Below are positions 29,526 to 37,967 of a stretch of 41,875 bases of DNA, one piece after another. The DNA comes from Microcaldota archaeon (GTDB lineage: Archaea; Micrarchaeota; Micrarchaeia; Micrarchaeales; CABMGC01). Where the stretch lies: positions 1 to 41,875 of the forward strand of contig DAHWIK010000048.1 in assembly GCA_027345185.1 (NCBI GenBank). The letters run 5' to 3'. The stretch's first letter is position 1, and every line of letters begins with the position of its first letter. Position numbers and translations under genes: made by a program. Under the pieces are notes generated by a model. That model saw nothing but the letters and a program-made list of their open reading frames with translations. It did no database searches and had not been told where the DNA came from.

Positions 29526-30389
29526 TCAGGGCTGCACGTAGTTGCTGTACCAGTTTGAGATGTATATGACGTTCGTGGCGGCTCCGTTATTTCCATTTCC
29601 TGAGTAGTCCTGCGCATTGCCGTTCAGAGGCCACCATCCTACTAGATTCCGCAGGTTTATTGGCACTCCGCCGATGCCCTCCTGATACAATGCCTGGATC
29701 TCAGGCTGGGAGAGTGAGGTGTTGTAGATCTGTATGTTGGAAAGGTATCCGCCGTCTTCACCGCCGTTACCACTGTCCCATGTGCTTGTTGGGCTGCCAA
29801 TGTAGAGTGGTGTATTTGTTATAAGATCGCCGTTGCTGGTCCTGTTGCAGCTGCCAGCACCATTAACCCATATAGTCTGCAATTTTGTATTGCTATTCCA
29901 GCTTGCACCAAATTGATACCATTTGCCAGCAACAGGGCCAGTGCTGCAACTTAAATCGTCTGCGAAGAAGTTTAAGTACCAGGAGTCGGACCTAGAGAAT
30001 ATTCCGAAACCATTATCAGTGGACGGTGGCCCACTCCATGCATAACCAATATCACGATAAGGACCAGAAGCAAGATTTGTGCCAGGAGGCCAATATACCC
30101 AAGCAAGAATTGTAAAGCTATCTCCCTGGAAAAATTCATAGTTGACTATTATTTGGTCGGATGTTGAAGGTCCAATATCAGCAACGAACTGCGGAGGCAA
30201 GGAGGTGCACGCGCCTGAGAATTCTGCGCCTCCGTACACATTTCTCGTTATGCTGCAAGAGCCTGGAGCTTGTGTTGCTATATGCGGTGAAAAGACGCCA
30301 AGGGAAACAAGCGCTACTAGCACAATAGCGATTATGAGTATCGCCCATCCGTAGGTCATCAGATACTCCATTGCGCTCTGCAGTTTCAT
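29526..30389 (-). CDS. Pilin with LamG-like lectin domain
   Basis: 287 residues. It begins with the same MKLQSAMEYLMTYGWAILII signal/helix, then after about residue 75 has a concanavalin/LamG-type jelly roll: NYEFFQGDSFTILAWVYWPP, WYQFGASWNSNTKLQTIWVNG, GYLSNIQIYNTSLSQPEIQALYQEG, and LVGWWPLNGNAQDYSGNGNNG at the C-terminus. LamG-like domains usually bind sugars or proteins, so this may be a minor, adhesive pilin. The track start adds five residues; ATG at 30389 aligns with the neighbouring pilin. Confidence 0.8.
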   Translation of the reverse strand: MKLQSAMEYLMTYGWAILIIAIVLVALVSLGVFSPHIATQAPGSCSITRNVYGGAEFSGACTSLPPQFVADIGPSTSDQIIVNYEFFQGDSFTILAWVYWPPGTNLASGPYRDIGYAWSGPPSTDNGFGIFSRSDSWYLNFFADDLSCSTGPVAGKWYQFGASWNSNTKLQTIWVNGAGSCNRTSNGDLITNTPLYIGSPTSTWDSGNGGEDGGYLSNIQIYNTSLSQPEIQALYQEGIGGVPINLRNLVGWWPLNGNAQDYSGNGNNGAATNVIYISNWYSNYVQP

Positions 30390-30514
30390 GATATTTATTT
30401 GCAACCAGTAAAAATAAATACGTAGACCCGGACCGGCATGCGGTTGAAATGCTCAAGTGTCGGTTATTAATACTTTATGCATTGAGAATAATACGACCAT
30501 TGTTGGTGTTTTAT

Positions 30515-30739
30515 ATGACGCAGGAAAGGCCTTTTGACCTGATAAACAAATCGATAGGGCAGCAGGTGCTCATAAGATTGAAGAACGGAACCGACATACG
30601 CGGAAAGGTGGTGTCGTTTGATGCTCACATGAATATAGTGATAGATGGCGCTGAAGAGCTTGATGAGGGAAACCTGAAGTCAAAGCTTGGCACGATACTA
30701 CTTCGCGGTGGGAACATACTTTTTTTATCTCCTGTCTGA
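30515..30739 (+). CDS. LSm (Sm-like archaeal) RNA-binding protein
   Basis: 74 residues: PFDLINKSIGQQVLIRLKNGTDIRGKVVSFDAHMNIVIDGAEEL (Sm1) and LGTILLRGGNILFLSPV (Sm2). The ring-forming family binds U-rich RNA and has roles in RNA processing. The track start at 30449 is too early; the ATG at 30515 gives normal length. It is followed by tRNA-Ala only five bases after the stop. Confidence 0.93.
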   Translation: MTQERPFDLINKSIGQQVLIRLKNGTDIRGKVVSFDAHMNIVIDGAEELDEGNLKSKLGTILLRGGNILFLSPV

Positions 30740-30744
30740 AAGGT

Positions 30745-30836
30745 GGGCTCCTGGCGCAACGGTAGCGCGCCTGCATGGCATGCAGGAGGTTGCGGGTTCG
30801 AAAAAACTTCATGTTCCGAAAATCCCGCGGAGTCCA
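30745..30836 (+). tRNA. tRNA-Ala (GGC) with a 20-nt insert in the T-loop
   Basis: GGGCTCC/GGAGTCC acceptor with A73 and the G3-U70 pair that marks alanine, D-arm GCGC/GCGC, anticodon stem CCTGC/GCAGG with GGC anticodon, T-stem GCGGG/CCCGC. Between the T-stem halves are 27 nt, TTCGAAAAAACTTC...CGAAAAT, where seven (TTCGAAT) are normal, so about 20 nt must be removed. Exact splice points slide because of the A runs. This is a non-canonical intron near position 58-60. Confidence 0.88.
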
Positions 30837-30920
30837 CTGTTATTTTTCCTTGAATGCATAGGTCACTGCATGGCTTCTTCAGTTTCATTGTGCCTGGAGT
30901 TGCGCACCGCATTGTTAGGG

Positions 30921-30930
30921 TATAAATATG
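30921..30930 (+). promoter_or_regulatory. TATA box before the nuclease-like gene
   Basis: TATAAATATG. Its centre is about 34 nt upstream of the GTG at 30960, so the leader is short. AGGGG lies seven bases before the GTG. Confidence 0.6.
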
Positions 30931-30959
30931 AGTTATTGCTTATTTGATTAGGGGCAAAC

Positions 30960-31565
30960 GTGCGAAAAAAGAGGAATGGCGGCAACTATTGCGCTTTGAA
31001 CGAGGTTGTGCACAGGGGGGACACTGTAACACTTAGGGATAAGGACATCCTTAGGGGCACAACCAAAACACAGGGGCAATATGAACACGCCATGAAGGAA
31101 CTGCTTCTTGAATTGAAGCTGCTTGTTTGGTATGAAGGTATAAAATTCGAAATAAGCAAGACAGACACATATCCTCCTGATTTCGTAACTTCTCTTTTTG
31201 TGGGAGGCAAACAAGTCATAATAGAACTGCATGGAGCAGATGACCATTATTTCCAACGCATGGGCAGATGGAGGCAATTGCACGGGAACAGATTCTACTA
31301 CATACTTGTAAAGAGCTGCCTGGATGACGTTTCTGAAACATCGATTGAAGTTGGCAAAAATGGATCGCATGGAGAGCATGTGGACGAATTTTGGACTATG
31401 CCCAGAATCTGGAAACGGGGCAGAAACACGTACAATGAGAAGGAGATAGAACTTTGGAAGACCAAGATGAAAAAAGCACTCATTGGATTGATAGAGGAGA
31501 GGGCAGACAGGTGCGATGACTGGGAAGCAGTAGCCGCCCTTAAAAACATCAAAAGAGAGCAATGA
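30960..31565 (+). CDS. Possible PD-(D/E)xK-fold nuclease
   Basis: 201 residues with GTG start. The middle part YPPDFVTSLFVGGKQVIIELHGADDHYFQRMGRWRQLHGNRFYYILVKSCL (about residues 71-120) has the pattern PDF...IIELHG...R...L....YYILV seen in Vsr/DUF559-like and other PD-(D/E)xK nucleases: Asp, then Glu-x-His on the next strand, then a helix. The flanks are basic and helical. There is no partner methyltransferase nearby, and a role in DNA repair or defence is only inference. It has its own TATA box, and TatD follows 13 bases after the stop. Confidence 0.55.
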   Translation: MRKKRNGGNYCALNEVVHRGDTVTLRDKDILRGTTKTQGQYEHAMKELLLELKLLVWYEGIKFEISKTDTYPPDFVTSLFVGGKQVIIELHGADDHYFQRMGRWRQLHGNRFYYILVKSCLDDVSETSIEVGKNGSHGEHVDEFWTMPRIWKRGRNTYNEKEIELWKTKMKKALIGLIEERADRCDDWEAVAALKNIKREQ

Positions 31566-31578
31566 ACCGGGTTTTTGG

Positions 31579-32334
31579 ATGCTCAGTCAGCTTGTAAAGG
31601 ATAGAGAATCAGTACTGGTAGGGAATGAGCTGGTTGACGCGCACTGCCATCTGGACCTCTTCGCAGAACCGCAAGTAGCAGCAAAGGACGCTAGGTTTGG
31701 AGGCGTGAACTTGATAATAACTGCAGGTGGAAGCAAATCATCCAGCCTTGCAGCAATACGCATAGCTGACGGTGAGCTAGTCTTCGCGGTTATAGGAGTA
31801 GACCCGGAGTGGGCTGGAAGTGATTACAGTTTCATTGGTGAGATATCATCGTTGATAAAATCGCACAAGAAGATTGTAGGTATAGGGGAAATTGGGCTTG
31901 ATTACAAAGTAGGCACTGACCGCAGAAATCAGACAGAAGTATTTGAAATGCAGATAGATATCGCAAAATCACTTGATGTGCCTATAGTAATACATTCCAG
32001 AGGTGCCATAGAGGATGTGATCGAAATGGTCAAGGAGAAGGAGGTTAAGAAGGCCATATTCCACTTTTTTGAGGGGGATGATGAGCAGGCCGTGGAACTC
32101 TCCAGGCTTGGATATCTTATCTCGATACCACCGATAGAATCTTCGAGGAGGAGAAGGATTATAAATGAGCTAGGCATAGATAGTATAGCGGTTGAAACGG
32201 ACTCCCCGGTTGTCGGAAAGAGCCCTCTTGACGTCATAAGAACAGTTGAATGGATAGCAGAAATAAAGGGAATTTCATTCAACGAAGCGTCGATGAGGAT
32301 AACGCAAAACGTTAAAAAGCTCTTTTCCCTATGA
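31579..32334 (+). CDS. tatD: TatD-family metal-dependent deoxyribonuclease
   Basis: 251 residues of the TIM-barrel amidohydrolase family: VDAHCHLD (first two His), GIGEIGLDY (metal Glu), IVIHSRGA, FHFFEGD and AVETDSP (last Asp). TatD enzymes are magnesium-dependent 3'-5' nucleases linked to DNA repair or degradation. A 14-residue N-terminal extension precedes the barrel. ATG start 13 bases after the upstream gene, so both may be one operon; the pairing of two DNA-acting proteins is consistent. Confidence 0.85.
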   Translation: MLSQLVKDRESVLVGNELVDAHCHLDLFAEPQVAAKDARFGGVNLIITAGGSKSSSLAAIRIADGELVFAVIGVDPEWAGSDYSFIGEISSLIKSHKKIVGIGEIGLDYKVGTDRRNQTEVFEMQIDIAKSLDVPIVIHSRGAIEDVIEMVKEKEVKKAIFHFFEGDDEQAVELSRLGYLISIPPIESSRRRRIINELGIDSIAVETDSPVVGKSPLDVIRTVEWIAEIKGISFNEASMRITQNVKKLFSL

Positions 32335-32344
32335 GTATCCGGGT

Positions 32345-32432
32345 GGGCCCGTAGCTCAGCTTGGATAGAGCAGCACCCTTCTAAAATTATGAGGAAAGGT
32401 GATGGTCGCGGGTTCAAATCCCGTTGGGCCCG
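32345..32432 (+). tRNA. tRNA-Arg (UCU) with a 13-nt intron
   Basis: GGGCCCG/TGGGCCC acceptor with G73, D-arm GCTC/GAGC, anticodon stem GCACC/GGTGA (outer G-A mismatch), loop CTTCTA+A giving UCU, and T-arm GCGGG-TTCAAAT-CCCGT. A 13-nt intron (32384-32396) follows base 37, the canonical place, and carries GAGG able to pair with CTTC of the loop, as in a bulge-helix-bulge. At 13 nt it is near the short end for archaeal introns. Confidence 0.9.
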
Positions 32433-32449
32433 ATTCGCAGGTGATTGAT

Positions 32450-32719
32450 ATGGCAGCAAATCAGGAGTTTGACGCAAAGATTTTACAGATAAAGCAGCAG
32501 ATAGATATGCTGCTGAACGACAACAGCGTTCCGAGAAACGTGAAGAATGCGCTTGGAGAGGCACGGAGGGCGCTTGACCAGCCTGAATCAGGATATTCGG
32601 TGAGATCGTCTGCAGCCACTTACAAAATAGACGAGATAAGCAATGACATAAACCTGCCGCCTTATGCAAGGACAGTGATATGGAACCTGCTTAGCACGCT
32701 GGAGTCGATAAAGGAGTAA
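32450..32719 (+). CDS. UPF0147 family protein
   Basis: 89 residues. DNSVPRNVKNALGEARRAL and YKIDEISNDINLPPYARTVIWNLLSTLESI are the signature blocks of the archaeal UPF0147 (COG1698) family, a small all-helical protein of unknown function found in most archaea. The ATG at 32450 lies 17 bases after the tRNA-Arg gene; the track start at 32399 falls inside the tRNA. Confidence 0.9.
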   Translation: MAANQEFDAKILQIKQQIDMLLNDNSVPRNVKNALGEARRALDQPESGYSVRSSAATYKIDEISNDINLPPYARTVIWNLLSTLESIKE

Positions 32720-32737
32720 TTTTATTTGTGACATCTT

Positions 32738-32758
32738 CCCATCCGTGAACGGTGTGGG
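32738..32758. repeat. Short imperfect hairpin, IS200/IS605-end-like
   Basis: CCCA-t-CCG-TGAA-CGG-tg-TGGG, flanked by TGACATCTTC and GCTTCC. It is similar in layout to the hairpin at 14959. It follows UPF0147 and lies about 50 bp before repeat B; the whole intergenic stretch 32720-32958 may be a decayed mobile element. Confidence 0.4.
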
Positions 32759-32810
32759 CTTCCTTTTGACCCCTTGAAGGATATGCTCTGAATTTATATG
32801 CGCTTTTCAA

Positions 32811-32915
32811 GATGACCGTTTTTATTACTCCGTTAAAAATTTATATGTACTTTGTTGTCGCATTCGCTTTCATCCAGCCCTGAAAGAGTCGGATTTTACC
32901 GCTATGATTTTATAA
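32811..32915 (+). repeat. Dispersed ~105-bp repeat, copy B
   Basis: Second copy of the element at 20372-20475. Here the orientation is the same as the downstream PolD small subunit gene, and a TTTTATAAA at its end could be that gene's TATA box (47 nt before the ATG). In copy A the relation to nearby genes is different, so a shared promoter role is unlikely. Confidence 0.75.
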
Positions 32916-32958
32916 AGATAGCCGGCTTAATATTGTGGGGATACTGAGGTAGTGGCAT

Positions 32959-34482
32959 ATGTCGAATAACAATCTAGTTACAGAATTGGCAGGCAGGCTA
33001 GGAGGCATAGCTATTGTCAGCTCAGATATCACAGATGACGACCTAAAAGGCATAGATATAGAATCCATAATAGCGCGGATCAGAAATCATTTCGGCAGAG
33101 GGGAAGCGACTGCAATACTCACCAAGGAGCTGCTCGGAGAAATCATGAAGGAAAAGGAAGAATACCCTGAACAGAACAAGGTCGAGGTAGTGAGGTCATC
33201 TGATTTCAAGCCGGTTGCAAAGGACATTAAGGAAGATTTTGCAATAAGAAATGTGGATATAGAAAAGACTGCAGGAAGGGTGTCTGATTTTGCGGTTTTT
33301 TTCAATGACAGGCTGAAGAAGATAAAGGCAATAATATCCGAGGGCCAGAATAGCAGGGCGTCTGGGATGGTATACAACATTGAGAACATCAAGAAGTATG
33401 CGGGTGGCAGGGAAGTGGTTATCGCTGGTATGGTGTATGAGAAGAGAGTAACGCAGAATGGCAACCTGCTCGTAAAGCTCGAGGATGAAACAGGAATCGC
33501 GACGGTGATCTTCAACAAACCTTCAAAGGAGTCAAGCAATATTGACAACGAGCTTTGGTCAACAGCAAACAAGACGATAAATGATGAAGTCATCGCAGTG
33601 AGAGGCAAGATATCGGGCCCCTGGGTCATAGCGAGGGCGCTTATCTATCCGGATGTTCCCGTCCACCAGCACAAGAAGACCGAGGATGACATAGCGATAG
33701 CGTTCATGTCAGACGTGCACGTTGGGAGCAAGCTCTTCGTGCAGAAGCAGTTTGACAGGTTCCTTGAATGGATGAATGGCAAGCATGAATACATGAGGGG
33801 CCTTGCAGAAAAGACAAAGTACATTGTTGTAAGCGGAGACCTTGTAGATGGCATAGGGGTCTATCCTAATCAGGAGAAGGAGCTTGCGATAGATGACATA
33901 TACAAGCAGTACACAGAGCTGTTCAACCTTTTTTCAAAGATCCCAGAGTATGTTCATATATTTCTCCTTACTGGAAACCATGATGCGGTACAGAGGGCCG
34001 AACCGCAGCCTAGGCTTCCCGGCGAGTTCTACAAGGATTTCAAATTGAGCAACATCCACCTTGTCTCGAATCCTGGGTATGTCACTCTTAACGGAGTGCG
34101 CATACTGGGATACCATGGCACATCGCTTGACTCTGTGATACAGGGCATACCGGGATGCAGTTATTCTAAGCCGGAGGGAGCAATGCTGGAGCTGCTGAAG
34201 AGGAGGCACCTATCCCCGATATATGGAGATAACCCGATAGTGCCTTCGAAGAACGACTCGATGGTGATAGACAAGGTACCGGACATAATGCACATGGGTC
34301 ACCTGCATAAGAACGGATACACTGAATACCATGGAACGCTGATAATAAACAGCGGAACCTGGCAGGCAAGGACAGGATTCCAGGTAAGGATGGGGCATAT
34401 ACCAACCCCTGCAATGCTTCCAGTTCATGAGACAAGGCATGGAGTAATGTCGGTTGTGGATTTCAACAATGAGTTCAATTAG
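32959..34482 (+). CDS. polD1: DNA polymerase D small subunit (DP1)
   Basis: 507 residues. An N-terminal helical region and disordered linker, an OB fold (EVVIAGMVYEKRVTQNGNLLVKLEDETGIATVIF, about residues 152-186), and a calcineurin-like phosphoesterase domain: MSDVHVGSK, SGDLVDGIG, TGNHD, GYHG, MGHLHKNGY, NSGTWQ. In PolD this subunit is the Mre11-like 3'-5' proofreading exonuclease; the metal ligands are all present. Its TAG stop is eight bases before the DP2 ATG. Confidence 0.94.
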   Translation: MSNNNLVTELAGRLGGIAIVSSDITDDDLKGIDIESIIARIRNHFGRGEATAILTKELLGEIMKEKEEYPEQNKVEVVRSSDFKPVAKDIKEDFAIRNVDIEKTAGRVSDFAVFFNDRLKKIKAIISEGQNSRASGMVYNIENIKKYAGGREVVIAGMVYEKRVTQNGNLLVKLEDETGIATVIFNKPSKESSNIDNELWSTANKTINDEVIAVRGKISGPWVIARALIYPDVPVHQHKKTEDDIAIAFMSDVHVGSKLFVQKQFDRFLEWMNGKHEYMRGLAEKTKYIVVSGDLVDGIGVYPNQEKELAIDDIYKQYTELFNLFSKIPEYVHIFLLTGNHDAVQRAEPQPRLPGEFYKDFKLSNIHLVSNPGYVTLNGVRILGYHGTSLDSVIQGIPGCSYSKPEGAMLELLKRRHLSPIYGDNPIVPSKNDSMVIDKVPDIMHMGHLHKNGYTEYHGTLIINSGTWQARTGFQVRMGHIPTPAMLPVHETRHGVMSVVDFNNEFN

Positions 34483-34490
34483 TGCTTGGT

Positions 34491-37400
34491 ATGGAAATTG
34501 AGGAATACTTCAGCGAAATGTCTTCGGAGTTCGATAGGGCCTACGCTGTGGCAAAAACGGCAAGGGCCAAGGGAATTGATCCGAAGGAGACTGTTGAGAT
34601 ATTCCCTGCCCCGGATCTTCCAAGCAGGGTTGAAGGGCTAATAAATCTTGAGGGACTTGCTGGTATTATAAGGGATGTCAAGCGGCGGGCAACGCCGCCA
34701 GGAGCAAAAAGCATCTCAACCCCAAAACTCGCCTTTAATGTTGTTGAGGAGATATGCAAGAATAACAGATTCAATGGCATGGAGACAATAAAGAGGATTG
34801 AGCTTGCAGTGAGAGTAGGATCTGCAATATTGACAGATGGTGTGCTGGTTGCGCCAACAGAAGGGATAACAGGAATCAGAAGATACAAGAATCCAGACGG
34901 CACGGATTATATCTCAATCCTGTATGCAGGCCCCATAAGAGGCGCAGGGGGCACCGCTGCGGCACTGTCTGTAGCTTTGGCAGACTATGCCAGGAAGATA
35001 TTCAATATAGGCGAGTATAAGCCAGGACTGGAAGAGGTCGAGAGATATCTTGAGGAGGTGGAGCTATACCACACCAGATGCGCTAGGCTACAGTATAAGC
35101 CAAGTGACGACGACTTGCGCACAATAGTGAGCAACTGCCCAGTATGCGTTGACGGAGTGCCGTCAGAAGTAATTGAGGTCGGAGTACATGCTAACCTGAA
35201 GAGGATAGCCTATGACGGAAAGGATGTTGCGATGTCGAATAGGGTGCGCGGCGGAGTTCCGTTGGTGCTTTGCGAGGGGATAGCCCAGAAGGCAAAGAAG
35301 CTGAACAAGGAGGTAAAACCCTTTGGACTTGATTGGGAATGGTTAAACGGCATTATAAAAGTGGATATAAAGAAACCTGACACAACGCAACAGGATGGAC
35401 CTGGATTCCTTGATGAGCTTGTGGCAGGAAGACCTATCCTGGCTTATCCTAACCATGTTGGTGGATTCAGGCTCAGGTACGGAAGGAGCAGGCTAAGCGG
35501 AATAGCCGCTAAGGGATTTAGCCCTGCAACAATGATAATCGCAGGCGGATTCATAGCAGTAGGCACACAGCTCAAAATGGATTCTGCAGGAAAGGGATGC
35601 GTGGCCGTTCCTGTAGACTCGATTGAGGGGCCTTTCGTAAGGCTGAAAAGCGGAGAGGCGATGAGAATAAACGATGCGGAAACCGCAATGAAATACAAGG
35701 ATGATGTGGAAAAGATACTCTCCCTAGGCGACATTCTGATTACTTTTGGCGACTTCAGGAAATCCAATTCTCTGCTTAAGCCGACAAGCTATGTGGAGGA
35801 ACTGTGGGAAGCACAGCTGGAGAAGGCGGGGTTCACAGAAAAGGTGGAACATGGTGGCATTTGCTTCAACGACGCCTATGGCCTCTCTGTAAAGTATGGT
35901 GTTCCGATACATCCGAAGTTCCTTTTCGAGCTTCAGGCGGTTGACAAGAACAGAATAGTAGAGCTTGCACTACATATAATAAGAAACTCGGATGCGGCTG
36001 GTGCAAATATATTTGATATGGGTGACCTGTCACTGGACAAAAATGAGAGCATACGAAGGACGCTTGACCTGCTCAACGTACCTTACAAGGTCTCGCTTGA
36101 CAAGATATTTATATCAAGCGATTTCGCAAAGAGCCTCGTAGGCACACTCGGATTCATTGGAGAGGACAGGAAGACGCTTCGTGTGAACGAGCTGTCAATA
36201 GACAGGTATGATATGGCCGCACCGGACGTACTATCTATGCTCAACAAGGTATCCGTATTTGCCCTGCCGAAACGCTCAACATACATTGCAGCAAGGATAG
36301 GGAGGCCGGAAAAGGCGAAGGAGAGGCTGATGAAGCCAGCCACGAACGTCCTGTTCCCCATTGGCTCTGATGGAGGTCCATCCAGAAACATCACCTCTGC
36401 GTACTTTTTGGGATCAAAGAAGTTCAGCGGCAACATCAATATAGAGCTTGCGAGATACAAATGCCAAAACTGCAAGAGGATCATACCGTCACAGTTCTGC
36501 CACGACTGCAATGAGCGGGCTGAGATAGAAAGCATTTGCCCGAACTGCAAGGCATTGGTTGCTGGGTCGAGATGTGAAAGGTGCGGCGTTGACGCCATTG
36601 CGTTTGAACAGAGAAACGTGGATCTTACAAAATTGGTTTCTGAAGGGATGAAGGCTGTCGGTTTACCGAAGATACCACCGATTATAAAAGGGGTCAAGGG
36701 AATGATGAGCAGAGACAAGTCAATAGAGCCTATAGAGAAGGGGATGATAAGGGCTTCAAACGGGGTATACATATTCAAGGACGGTACTGCACGGTTTGAT
36801 GCTACTGATGTGCCAATAACACATTTTTATCCGGAGGAGATTGGTGTAAGCGTTGAAAAACTTAGGGAATTAGGATACACTAAGGACTACAGAGGCACAG
36901 AGTTAACTGACCCCTCCCAGCTGGTAGAGCTTAGGCACCAGGATGTAATACTCAATAGACATGGAGCGGATTATCTACTTCGTGTTTCAAAGTTTGTTGA
37001 CTTGGAGCTTGAGAAGATATATGGCATTGCGCCATTTTACAATGCATCGGACCCTGAAGATATGCTGGGTAAGCTAGTCATAACGCTATCCCCACACACC
37101 TCTTGCGGCGTGTTGAACAGGATAGTTGGTTTCACTGATGCAAGTGTGGGATTTGCGCATCCCTATACCATATCCGCAAGGCGGAGGAACTGCGATGGTG
37201 ACGAAGACACGAGCATGCTTCTGCTTGATGCGCTGATAAATTTTTCAAGGAAATATCTGCCTCAGACTGTCGGGGGGACGATGGACACTCCGTTGATATT
37301 GACTATCAATGTGAAACCGGAGGAGGTGGACGATGAAGTGCACGCAATGGAGACTGTGGAAAGGTACCCTCTTGAGTTCTATGAAAAGACCTACTCCAAT

Positions 37401-37967
37401 TCCCCCCCTTCCGAGATAAAGATAGGGTGTGTTGAGGACAGGTTGAATACTAAGACAATTTTCAGCAGCGTGCTGTTCTCGCATGTTACGTCCTCTGGAT
37501 CGGTATCGGCGTCTCCGAAGAGAAGCACGTACACTACGCTGAAGACTATGCAGGAGAAACTTGATGCAGAATTCGAGCTTATGGAGATGCTCGAGTCTGT
37601 TGAGATAAGCGATGCTGCAAGAAAGGTAATAATCAGCCATTTCATACCGGACCTGATAGGCAACCTTCATTCCTTCTCTAAACAGACGTTCAGGTGCTCA
37701 AAGTGCCCGGCAAAGTACAGGCGCATCCCGCTGTCAGGAGTGTGTACTCGCGACCAGGGCAAATTGCTTTTGACAATAAACAAGGGAGGAATAGAGAAAT
37801 ACCTGAATGTGGCGATAAACCTTGCTGAGAAATACAAGCTTGATAATTACATAAGACAGAGGCTTTACCTGATAAAGGAGGAGATAGGCGAGATATTCGC
37901 CGGCACGGAGATTGAGGCTTCTGGAACCACTGACAAGCAGCAGTTCAGCCTATTGAAATTCGTATGA
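34491..37967 (+). CDS. polD2: DNA polymerase D large subunit (DP2)
   Basis: 1158 residues, normal length and no intein seen. MEIEEYFSEMSSEFDRAYAVAKTARAKG is the typical N-terminus; AGPIRGAGGTAAALSVALADYAR, YPNHVGGFRLRYGRSR, LPKRSTYIAARIGRPEKAK and the zinc ribbons CQNC...CHDC...CPNC...CERC (about residues 650-700) follow, then RRRNCDGDEDTSMLLLDALINFSRKYLP with the catalytic aspartates. It is the replicative polymerase subunit with a two-barrel core like RNA polymerase. ATG at 34491 is preferred over the GTG at 34482. The stop abuts the map stop on the other strand. Confidence 0.95.
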   Translation: MEIEEYFSEMSSEFDRAYAVAKTARAKGIDPKETVEIFPAPDLPSRVEGLINLEGLAGIIRDVKRRATPPGAKSISTPKLAFNVVEEICKNNRFNGMETIKRIELAVRVGSAILTDGVLVAPTEGITGIRRYKNPDGTDYISILYAGPIRGAGGTAAALSVALADYARKIFNIGEYKPGLEEVERYLEEVELYHTRCARLQYKPSDDDLRTIVSNCPVCVDGVPSEVIEVGVHANLKRIAYDGKDVAMSNRVRGGVPLVLCEGIAQKAKKLNKEVKPFGLDWEWLNGIIKVDIKKPDTTQQDGPGFLDELVAGRPILAYPNHVGGFRLRYGRSRLSGIAAKGFSPATMIIAGGFIAVGTQLKMDSAGKGCVAVPVDSIEGPFVRLKSGEAMRINDAETAMKYKDDVEKILSLGDILITFGDFRKSNSLLKPTSYVEELWEAQLEKAGFTEKVEHGGICFNDAYGLSVKYGVPIHPKFLFELQAVDKNRIVELALHIIRNSDAAGANIFDMGDLSLDKNESIRRTLDLLNVPYKVSLDKIFISSDFAKSLVGTLGFIGEDRKTLRVNELSIDRYDMAAPDVLSMLNKVSVFALPKRSTYIAARIGRPEKAKERLMKPATNVLFPIGSDGGPSRNITSAYFLGSKKFSGNINIELARYKCQNCKRIIPSQFCHDCNERAEIESICPNCKALVAGSRCERCGVDAIAFEQRNVDLTKLVSEGMKAVGLPKIPPIIKGVKGMMSRDKSIEPIEKGMIRASNGVYIFKDGTARFDATDVPITHFYPEEIGVSVEKLRELGYTKDYRGTELTDPSQLVELRHQDVILNRHGADYLLRVSKFVDLELEKIYGIAPFYNASDPEDMLGKLVITLSPHTSCGVLNRIVGFTDASVGFAHPYTISARRRNCDGDEDTSMLLLDALINFSRKYLPQTVGGTMDTPLILTINVKPEEVDDEVHAMETVERYPLEFYEKTYSNSPPSEIKIGCVEDRLNTKTIFSSVLFSHVTSSGSVSASPKRSTYTTLKTMQEKLDAEFELMEMLESVEISDAARKVIISHFIPDLIGNLHSFSKQTFRCSKCPAKYRRIPLSGVCTRDQGKLLLTINKGGIEKYLNVAINLAEKYKLDNYIRQRLYLIKEEIGEIFAGTEIEASGTTDKQQFSLLKFV

